Shown: positions 45,540 to 54,426 of the stretch, one piece after another
Position numbering within the stretch: position 1 is the stretch's first letter
Layout: each line of letters begins with the position of its first letter
Assembly: GCA_000226015.1 (NCBI GenBank)
Contig: JH153948.1
Coordinates: 4,537 to 58,962, forward strand
Direction of reading: 5' to 3'
DNA length: 54,426 nucleotides
Source: Mnemiopsis leidyi
Lineage: Eukaryota; Ctenophora; Tentaculata; Lobata; Bolinopsidae
The notes under the pieces: generated by a model
Told to the model about the DNA's origin: nothing
Seen by the model: only the letters and a program-made list of their open reading frames with translations
Database searches by the model: none
Translations under genes and position numbers: made by a program

Positions 45540-48500
45540 ATGGCAGTAGTGGACAACGTGACAGTACCTCAAATACGGGACTCTGGCCCCACTTTAAATG
45601 ACCTGCTTGAAGACCAGGAGGAACTTTTACTGGGAATGGGACTGAGAATATCTCTGAGTATTGCCATGGGATGCGTCTGTGTTGGGAGTGTATTTGGTAG
45701 GTTGTTGCTATATTGTAGTTGCTATGGTTGTAGTTGTGGTTGTTGCTCTTGTAGTTGCTATGGTTGTAGTTGTTTTAAACAGCTTTGCATGGTTTGATTT
45801 ATGGTTCTCATAACTTTGTGAATTCTTCTTATTTTTTCAGTTTAGCAGAAGAAACGCAACTTATAACTTATTGTTATTGATGTTGTTAATATCATCTGAA
45901 ATCTGAATACAAATTACAATAAAATCCTCCGCCCGTTAACCTTAATTCCCCTAGGAAATCTACTGGTACTGATAACCCTATCTCCCCTAGGAAATCTGCT
46001 GGTACTGATAAACCTATCTCCCCTAGGAAATCTACTGGTACTGATAACCCTATCTCACCTAGGAAATCTACTGGTACTGATAACCCTATCTCCCCTAGGA
46101 AATCTGCTGGTACTGATATCGCTATCTCCCCTAGGAAATCTACTGGTACTGATAACCCTATCTCCCCTAGGAAATCTACTGGTACTGATATCGCTATATC
46201 CCCTAGGAAATCTGCTGGTACTGATATCGCTATCTCCCCTAGGAAATCTTCTGGTACAGATAACCCTATCTCCCCTAGGAAATCTACTGGTACTTATAAC
46301 CCTATCTTCCCTAGGAAATCTGCTGGTACTAATAACCCTATCTCCCCTAGGAAATCTGCTGGTACTGATAACCCTATCTTCCCTAGGGAATCTGATGGTA
46401 CTGATAACCCTATCTCCCCTAGGAAATCTGCTGGTACTGATAACCCTATCTTCCCTAGGAAATCTGCTGGTACTGATAACCCTATCTCCCCTAGGAAATC
46501 TACTGGTACTGATAACCCTATCTCCCCTAGGAAATCTATTTGTACTGATATCGCTATCTCCCCTAGGAAATCTGCTGGTACTGATATCGCTCGTGCGAGA
46601 ACGACCTCTACCCAACCCTGCGGTACAACTCATATTCAGACATCTCTCTCTGGCAAACTTCCTTCTTGCTTGTATAGGGGAGCCGCTCGTCGTCATCTCT
46701 TTAGCTTCAGGTATGAGTCTTTTGTTGTACCATAAAACGTTTACCGTGTAAGAATTGGCCCAGAAGTCATAATAAGTCTTCAATTATGGGGGTGTTCCTT
46801 CATGGCCAAGTAAAAGTTGATTTTAAGAAAAGTAAGTAAGTACGTAATACGATATGACGTAAAAAGTGTCAAGGTTTTGAGCAATTTCTTCTCTATTTAA
46901 GGCAGTAGTACAGTGTAGCTCGATGGACATAGTTAAGTAGTAATATACCAGAGGCTATAAAGTATGAGCTATTTGTGTACAACAACTTCCTGTAAATTAC
47001 CCGGCTCCGGCCCATCTTACCTGTGTTAATTATCAGTGTTATAGCTTTATATTAAGTAACATTGGTATAGAAAGTACATTGCAACTCACAAGTTATATAA
47101 CAAAACGTTATGTATAACAAGTTAAATTTAATTGTCACATTGCTACGTTAGTAACTCAAGGTGTTAATGTCACAGGTTGGTTGACTGATTCAACCACTAT
47201 AATTACAGGACCTATAATTACAAAGTAGAGAAACGCTTGTATCGTTCAAATAGCAACATTACTCATTAAATTTAAATTATCGGTTTTACCGGGCAGCTTG
47301 TTCATTCAACCGAAATCTGGATGTTAATTTTTGGCGGAGAAATCGTCTGGTATCTAGAAGTTGGAACAACTGTTAAACTGCAGTCCGCTGTTCTCGGCTA
47401 ACTAGGTTTGAGGAATGTTGGTATTTACATTAGGATGAAGTAAAGAATTTTAACAGTGTACTGTTTAACTCGCAGGTATGTTTTGCTAGGTTTAAATAAC
47501 ACTCTCATTTCTTCGGATTTACCTGCAATTACATGGTAATTAGACTTATCTGCGGTCTTGGGATATTGAAAGCACTCTAGCCATATATATATCAAGCCAC
47601 ACTGCCACAGTACTAGCCCTGAGAAAAAGTTGTGAGCGTATCGATACTTAACTTAGATTAGCATATCTTATGTGTACACTGTAGTCCGACCATAGCAATT
47701 TTAAATTAATTACCCCCTTCCCCCCACCCCCAACTTTGTAAACCAGTATAGAATTCTTTAGTTATCATCGTTAGCTGTAAGTATACCCACTACCAAAATA
47801 ACTGAGTTACTAAGAATATTAAAATAGAGTTCTGTGTATAACTTGAATGATTTTGAATAATTACAGTTTACGGGTTAAGATGAGTCAGTATTGAGTAGAA
47901 TTTATGTATAACTTACAAGTCTAATGTTGCTAATTAAGGCAACGTAAAGGCAAACTCTGTGATGGCCTTATTTTTAACTGTCTTTCTCGTTGTTTAATAG
48001 AAATTTAACTGGCAGTATTGAGCTTTCTAAATATCATGAATAATACAGCTAAAGTCGCGTAAGATTGAATAAAATCGCCTTGACGACTGACAGTGAATGT
48101 TGTGCGTGATTTGAATATCATAGAGGCCTCTTAGATGCTGCGTCAGAAATCTAGTCTGGCATATTTAACTAGATGGTATTTAATCTGAACTCCTTGTGCA
48201 GCAGGCTAGGTTGCTGTAGTTAAATTTTATCCCGAGTACTGTAGTACAGATTTCTCCTCAGTACACAAATACAGGTACTAGGTACTAATTTGTAAAGCAT
48301 ACTTCAATACAGCGCTTAGGGACCATGAAAGTGCCTATAAGACCTGGTAAAGCCACTAAGGGACCTGGAAAATCGGTTTCAGGGCCTACAAAGAGGCTTA
48401 AAGACCCCTGTAGCTGCGACAGCGCTGTGATTCCTGACATGATTGGTATCTCATCAAATTAAGGATATTAGCAGGTTAGAGTGCAGGTTTCTGCCGGGAC

Positions 48501-51500
48501 AATGTGTTGGTGTAATGAGAATCTTGAGAATCTGGAGAGCTAGGAAGGGACTATAATACAGGTGTAGGTCGATAGTGGTGTATTTACACATCATCATCAC
48601 TTCGTTAAACTTTATATTATTGGACTGACGTAGGAGAACCAGGCAGGCTAGGTGATGATGTGTAAGCGCGCTAGAATGTACTTTTATTTGTAACTAGATG
48701 CATAGAAGCTAAGCCATAGTGCCGTGGATTTTATGTCAACATAGATTGTAATTTTTTGACAATTTACGTGGTTTTTTGATGAAAAATTTCATCGCTGCTT
48801 TTAACACTGGCAAAGACCATTTAAGGTACTTAAGGTCAATATTACTACTAATTTATTTCTGGCTAACTAAAGACTTTCGTATTAGACAGTTGTTTAGCGA
48901 CGTCAGCAAAAACTGGTACTGTGCTGTATTAAACAGTTGTTTAAATGTTTAGCGACGTCATCAAAGACTGGCGCTGTACTATTGTTGTTACCTCTGGTTT
49001 ATATTTCTCACGCAAAATGCGTTTGCGAATTTTGGTTTAGAGGAATGGAGTTTTGGTGGAAGTTGCTAAGTGGCTAACTAATCACCACCAATATTCCAAC
49101 GGAAGATGATGGTTCACAAATCTAGTTCACGCGTGCTTTACTTGATAGCTACGATGGATTCGCAGAACTTAGTCATTTATGATAATCAAAAATCTTAATT
49201 TCCTCTGGCGATGAACTGCTTAATCATATACATTATTTTAATGATAAAGTTAAGTTAAAGGGCTGTTAAAGCCATGGCCTTGCATAAATAAAATCACGAG
49301 TGAGACTCCCAATTTGATCCTGGAGAAACTTTGCGATTATTATTCCTACTAAACATGTGGTGACATGTGGTGATGAAAGTAATTTTGAGAGCCAACGGGC
49401 ACGTAAAGAGTCCAGGTACGAACAACTCCTGGCAGATATCAGTGCAGCAGGATGGACTGCACAGCTCTTTACGGTTGAAGTAGGGTGCAGGGGACTCTAC
49501 CACCATACCCTCCCCCACCTATTCAACTTCTTTAACATTCCAAGACACCGGAAAAAGAAAGCCCTCGATGAAGTAGCAGTGATAGCACTTCGATGTTCCT
49601 ACACTATTTGGTTGTCACGTGACAACAGGATCTGGTCGAGTAACTACGAGCTGGTGAAGAGACCTGAAGGATCTGCTGATTAGCAGCTGAGCGTTGGGCC
49701 CAGAAACGTCGTTGAAAGCTACACTTGGGGTCGCAAGTCCCAAGAATCAGTCAGATAACCAATAGTTGTAGAAGATCCTGCATCTTGAAAGAGATTAGAG
49801 GATAAAGGTTAGAGAGGTTAATTCTTGTTTAATCTCAGGTTAACCTAGTGTTTGTTGTAATTCCCGTAAGTTCTATCATTATAAGTCAAGGTAGCTACTT
49901 ACTTGAGGAGGATGAGGTTGATAAAATGATCTAAATTTTACACGAAATAGAAAGGGGGCTGCTCAAACTAGAATAATGTGTAGGTTTTCTTGAAAGTGCG
50001 AATGATCTAGTTTTTTATTGAACGGTTTAGGAATAAGGTTGCCATGTTTTAATTTTTGCGTGTTGCTAAAATTAATTGTCGTTACTAATGTAAAACACCT
50101 AAGCCGACACCTTCAAAAACTGTAGCTGAAATGACCACATTGCCGGAATTCTGGTCCAGGACTTTTTAGAATACCTTTCTCGGAATTATTATGACTGGGA
50201 TAATGTGGTGGGTTTTGGCAATTCCGCCATGTGTTTCCCCGGTCGTTAATAAACCCGTCAACTCAAGGGTTAGGGTTTTATTTTTAATCGTTGTCTTATT
50301 TTCACTAGAGAATACAATATATTCACTAGAGAATACCTACAATTGGGACACTTTTTGTATTTCTTTTCCACTACATTAAGCTGAAATTGCGAAAAATGCA
50401 AAGAATTCACCTTTTTGCTCCAAATATCTCCCTGCAATGAAATAGGACTCGAAGTAAAAATACCCGATTGATTGATGCAATCACGAGTCATTATTTTGCT
50501 CTTTTATCAACAGTTATCGATTATTATTACTTGTCTTCCAAGTTATAGTTATAAGAAAGTTGCCAAATTTAATATCTCCTATGACATAAAGTAAAGTCCA
50601 GAACGCACATCCGAAACGAATTTTGAAATTGATTGGTTGGACACCGGTAAAGTAGCGTTCGGGAATATGGGGTAGTTTTGAGCAATTTAGCCATATTTTT
50701 CCGGAACCATATTTTCCCCAGTCGTTAATAATCCCGCCGTTATATTAATAATCCCGAGTAAGTTAGTTAAATGGTCCGAATTAAGCATGTCCAGATTTTG
50801 ACGTTTCTCTGTAGTTTCAATTTCGTTCAACAAAGTTTTTCGTCAGACTTATTAATCTCAACTACTTAGATCACCTTATTTGGGTGTACCGAAAAGAGGC
50901 TTCGATGCCGATAAGATACAGATAGATGGATATATTATAAGAAATCGCTTTATTTTGCTTTTCCATTATTTTCCCATTAAAATTTAAGCTGGTGTTAAAA
51001 CGGTTTGTGCTATTTTTAATGTCACATCAATTCTTGATAATGTGTCCGTCAAACTCGGCTTAAGGATTACACAGCACCAGCAGCTGTACCATGCAACTGT
51101 AAAATGAAGTGAGCTTTGTGTGTGTTACCTTGTGTGTATGTGTGTGTGTGTGTGTGTGTTACCATAATGGGCATCTCGTCTTTAGACTTTAATTCTCTTG
51201 ATTGTGTGATATTTAAAACGTGTCTACTAATTGCTTGATTGTATTATCGATTAATTATCTCTCTATTACTAGCAATGTTTGAAATAGAAAAGATGATATC
51301 TCCGGAAAAGGACAATATATAGGTGATATATAGGTGATATGATTTGTAATCGTATATCCTATCTTCAATGACTACTACCACATATTAGGCGCCACCAGGC
51401 CAGGGATACTAAATAGGAAGCTGCATATTCAGCTTGGGTGGGTAGCTTACCCTCCTCTACGCTAAATTAAGGTTAATTGAATTATTTGTTTAATACATTC

Positions 51501-54194
51501 AACACTACAAATAATTTGAGTGACATGATGGGCCCACCGCCCAATCATCACCGACCATTCAAGTTCCTGGATACGTTTAGTTTCCCTTCATACTTTCATA
51601 ACAACCACGATTTCTTTATGGTTAAGCGCATAACGCAGTAAAGAGGTTCAATGATTTCATGGCGCTTAAATGAGTGGTCTGATGATGATGATTCAAATTT
51701 CACGAAAGTATCGTTCAATACTCTGTACAGAGAATATTGAGTACAGCTAATAATACATTGCGTGGTAACTTTACAAGTTCACTTCGCTTAATGATGGATT
51801 TTAAACTTTCTAATAATTAGGTAACTTAGCGATATTGACAAATTGTGATCAATAAATTGGGTATGTTATCAATTAATGAAGAAAATGTAGAAAAGAGATA
51901 CGTTTCTTAGCCCAAGTTCTCCGTCAAATATCTAAAGCGTCTTAAGTAAAAATTCAGAGAAGTGTCATGCACGGACTATTCAGGAATTCAGGTATTGAAC
52001 TCTCTTATATTGTTACGAGACAGGTTCCAGTCTTGAGAGAGAGAGAATGTAAGTGTATGGGAAATGGCTTCCTGGCAGGTAGAGTAGTTTTGCACATAAT
52101 TACTCAATACTGGCACCGATTTTAGCTGCCCTTTAGATTTTAAAGCTGTTAGCGTTTAGGTAGGTATGATGCAATATCGCAATTACGTTGGTTATCAAGT
52201 TTTGAGGTTATCTACGTAACAAGTCGGGATATGGCTGTGTGTGACTGAGTAAGTGTGTGCGCGCGTGCGCGCGTGCTTACGTGCAAGCGTGTGTCTGTGT
52301 GTCTGTGTCTGTGTCTGTGTCTGTGTGGGTGTGGGTGTGGGTGTATCTGTCTGTATGTGTGTATCTGTGCCTGCGTCTGTGTGGGTGTGGGTGTGGGTGT
52401 ATCTGTCTGTATGTGTGTATCTGTGGGTTTCTGTGTGTGTTTATATTTGTGTGTCTGAGCTGTGTCTGTGCCTGTGTGTCTGACGTCTGTGCCTGTGTGT
52501 GTGCGTGTTCGCATGTGCTTGTGCATGTGCCTGTGCATGTGTGTAGCCTGTTTCTAAACAATGCCTCACCTTAATCATGTTAATGAAATTTAAAGATACG
52601 GTCGCAGTATGCTTCTTTGATCAATCCTTGCACGCGATGTAACTTATGGGTTGGTTGTGTAACTTGGTATCTACCCTGAACTCCTATAGAAGAGGTGGGG
52701 AGTTCGATTTAAGATCCGCCAATCCTATAGCAGTGCGCTAATGGCGTCCGCCTATGTAGTTTTCTTAGGTCGACTCAGCCGAATGACCGGGAAACCGTGA
52801 TTGAGGGTTAGAGCTACATCAAACAGAGGAGCAGCTTAGCCTATTTAAGTTTCAATCTCCGGTTATGGTCTGAATGTCCTACTAATCCTTAACCTACAGG
52901 TACCAGAAACTATGGTTAAAATTTTCCTGATATCTTTTTAAACGTTGTTCCTCCGCAGGAAAGTGGGTGTGGGGTGAGTCCATGAGACTGTTTGAAGCGT
53001 TTTGGGTTACCACATTTGGCCTCCTCTCAATGATGATACTCGCTCTTATCAGCTTGGAACAGTACTCCAGATTCGTCAGACAGAAGCAGTTAAGAACTGT
53101 ACAGGTGTGTGTTTTTTCTGGTAACATTGTCTCAAGAAGTGGAAATTTTCTGTTGAACACTTTTTAAAGTATGTTTTGTCTTGCAAATGTAACCACTACA
53201 GCTGAACTGCGACATTAGTGGCACATGTTCTAAAACTGCTGAACTACCAAATCACATAACTAGATATCTACTGACCTTCGCTTCATAATTGAGATCGACC
53301 TAACAGACAACCCCAATTGCCTTATTGTGATTAAACAGATAATTGTCATTTACGTGCTTGACCAATTTTTCAACCTGTCAAGTTTCTACATATAATATGG
53401 ACCACAGATATCAAACTTTCAGGCGATCCGTTGAACATTTTGCCATTGACCATATTTGAAAATCGTAGATTAAGAATCCAGCCCTCAATATAATATTCGC
53501 TTTAAAGCTTGCCTACACGGTCTAACCTAACTCATGTTGCGAAGTGATAGCAAAGAGAGATGTACCTCGCTAACAGTATAACTACATTTTACCGCACAAA
53601 ATGGTTATGTTCGGACTTGGGCATGTTATTGCTATCGCCTATCCCAAATGTTAATACAGCCTCGAAACCTGGTAATTTGATATCCAGTTGCTGGAGAGCC
53701 GAGACCGTGCGAGGTAGAATTTATTATATCCTTTGAATTGGCAATATAATGTCTCAAAAGTCAACCTAAGAAGTGATTTCCTTATACAGCAGTCAGCCGG
53801 CGATCATCAATCAGACACAAAATATTATAGATTATAGTGTTTTGATGTTTTCCCAGCTCTTTACATATTTTTGGAAAATTATATCTTACAGTCTTTATCA
53901 TTGTAACGTCGAAGTCTTCAATAACTCCCATTGATTTTAAATTGCGCTGCATACATCCCCCCTTATAGCCTCAAGTTATGAACGACGTATTTATCATAAT
54001 TAATTATCAATATAATCAATTTGATTGATTTGATAGAATTCGCTATGTTATTATCTCTTGATGATTTGATTAATTGTCTTACCAATTCAAATTAAAACAC
54101 TTTCAGGTTGCTGTTATTCTGTCTGGAATTTATCTACTGGCGCTAATTTTTGGAGTCAGTCCGCTTTTGGGGTGGTGTGGCTATGGACCAGAAG
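45540..54194 (+). CDS. Opsin-like class A GPCR, first four exons (runs off window)
   Basis: Exons 45540-45696, 46567-46710, 52959-53104 and 54107-54194 join in phases 1, 1 and 0 and leave in phase 1. They encode a short N-terminus, TM1 (split at its GN motif: GSVF/GNLLVLISLV), TM2 (LSLANFLLACIGEPLVV), TM3 (GKWVWGESMRLFEAFWVTTFGL, then SLEQY) and TM4 plus loop 2 (VSPLLGWCGYGPEG). The spacing W-x-G ... F-W-V-T ... E-x-Y and the PLLGW-x-x-Y-x-PEG block are opsin-like. Three class A landmarks are changed: Asp2.50 is Asn, the conserved TM3 Cys is Arg by alignment, and DRY/ERY is EQY. The retinal-binding Lys of TM7 lies beyond the window, so opsin function is unproven. Intron 1 carries the 36-bp acceptor array, intron 2 is 6.2 kb, and intron 4 begins with a long CA repeat. 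Confidence 0.78.
45955..46566 (+). repeat. 17 x 36-bp minisatellite duplicating the TM1 splice acceptor
   Basis: Exactly 612 bases, 17 units of 36, with no indels. Each unit is GAAATCTGCTGGTACTGATA plus ACCCTATCTCCCCTAG with a few substitutions. The 3' half is a pyrimidine-rich acceptor ending in CTAG. The 5' half is the first bases of exon 2, which begins as the 18th copy at 46567. In the exon's reading frame every unit reads GNLLVLITLSPL or a close variant without stops; the frame is open from 45900 to 46751. Each unit therefore has a candidate acceptor, and all would give in-frame products. Confidence 0.95.
46711..49320 (+). other. Left part of opsin-like gene intron 2
   Basis: AT-rich, no exon found. 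It includes a roughly 50-base direct repeat near 48890-48975 (core TTTAGCGACGTCA) and short GGACCTGG-type repeats near 48320-48400. Confidence 0.5.
49327..49683 (+). pseudogene. LINE/retroelement ORF fragment in intron
   Basis: A plus-strand frame of about 110 codons reads ARKESRYEQLLADISAAGWT, then FTVEVGCRGLYHHTLPHL, and further on IALRCSYTIWLSRDNRIW. The pattern (K-x-x-K/R-Y-x-x-L ... GW ... VEVGCRG ... CSY-x-I-W) is the recurrent C-terminal tail of retroelement proteins in many marine invertebrates. No reverse transcriptase domain is found upstream, so it is a truncated relic. Confidence 0.65.
49684..52211 (+). other. Middle of opsin-like gene intron 2
   Basis: No exon seen. Two related blocks, about 50180-50250 and 50660-50750, share CCGGAA/CCCC(A/G)GTCGTTAATAA(A/T)CCCG sequence and look like copies of one dispersed element. 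There is a direct repeat TTCACTAGAGAATAC at 50299 and 50319, and a GT microsatellite at about 51117-51160. Confidence 0.5.
52250..52545. repeat. GT-rich (GTGTCTGT) microsatellite
   Basis: About 290 bases of GTGTCTGT, GGGTGT and GCGC variants, including an internal duplicated block (GTGGGTGTGGGTGTGGGTGT at about 52324 and 52381). The open frames in several phases here are low-complexity artefacts. Confidence 0.9.
52640..52760 (+). mobile_element. Possible tRNA-like SINE head
   Basis: A box-A-like TGTGTAACTTGG (about 52656) and a weak box-B-like AGTTCGATTTA (about 52700) have tRNA-like spacing, but the stems do not pair. Weak evidence only. Confidence 0.25.
53105..54106 (+). other. Opsin-like gene intron 3
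   Basis: AT-rich intron of 1002 bases with a GTGTGT donor and TTTCAG acceptor. No further feature seen. Confidence 0.6.
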
Positions 54195-54200
54195 GTAGGA

Positions 54201-54426
<226 letters not shown>

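Noticed and set aside
46055..46783. 242-codon minus-strand open frame of ISTSRFPRGDRV-type repeats
   Set aside because: It is the antisense of the 36-bp minisatellite. A multiple-of-three unit without stops is open on both strands; no start context or family supports it.
52212..52574. Overlapping Cys/Val-rich and His/Thr-rich frames
   Set aside because: Low-complexity translation of a GT-rich microsatellite in several phases.

Overview
This window is nuclear DNA from an invertebrate animal. It is AT-rich, with spliced genes, long introns, microsatellites, LINE relics, a tRNA-derived SINE and CCCTAA/TTAGGG telomere-type repeats. The gene content (paracaspase MALT1 with a death domain and Ig domains, PARG, focadhesin, an SLC18B1-like transporter, a rhodopsin-class orphan GPCR and an opsin-like GPCR) fits a non-bilaterian or early bilaterian metazoan. 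A cnidarian is my best guess, but the species cannot be fixed from sequence alone. All recognised genes lie on the + strand. One 817-base assembly gap (31179-31995) interrupts the window.

Layout. 1-1.3 kb: a possible 3' terminal exon of an unidentified gene with a poly(A) signal. 1.6-3.0 kb: an intronless PARG catalytic-domain gene. 3.4-25.7 kb: a MALT1 paracaspase that I assembled from 19 phase-compatible exons (850 codons), encoding death domain, Ig1, Ig2, caspase-like domain with His379 and Cys428, Ig3 and a tail. Its third intron is about 15.3 kb and contains a complete class A GPCR gene (17.4-18.7 kb) on the same strand. 26.4-26.6 kb: a 186-bp inverted-repeat element, flanked by an 8-bp target duplication, whose core is a telomere-repeat array. 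26.85-29.3 kb: a four-exon MFS transporter of the SLC18B1 type. 30.5-32.4 kb: a repeat cluster around the gap. 33.0-33.5 kb: a decayed antisense LINE. 33.7-38.3 kb: a single-exon, 1530-codon focadhesin (FOCAD) homologue. 38.3-45.5 kb: apparently gene-free, but holding a second inverted-repeat element with a telomere-like core. 45.5 kb to the end: the first four exons of an opsin-like GPCR that runs off the window.

The most unusual feature is in the first intron of the opsin-like gene. Its 3' splice acceptor plus the start of TM1 is amplified as exactly 17 tandem 36-bp units. Every unit keeps an acceptor AG and the reading frame, so the array could act as a ladder of alternative acceptors adding 12-residue blocks to TM1. 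A second, smaller case of exon-boundary repetition sits on a donor site of MALT1. The two TIR elements with telomere-like cores, unrelated in their terminal sequences, form another recurrent pattern. The genes do not form an obvious pathway. PARG and MALT1 are close neighbours (about 440 bp), and several start codons lie just downstream of acceptor-like AGs, which would fit 5'-UTR introns or spliced-leader trans-splicing.
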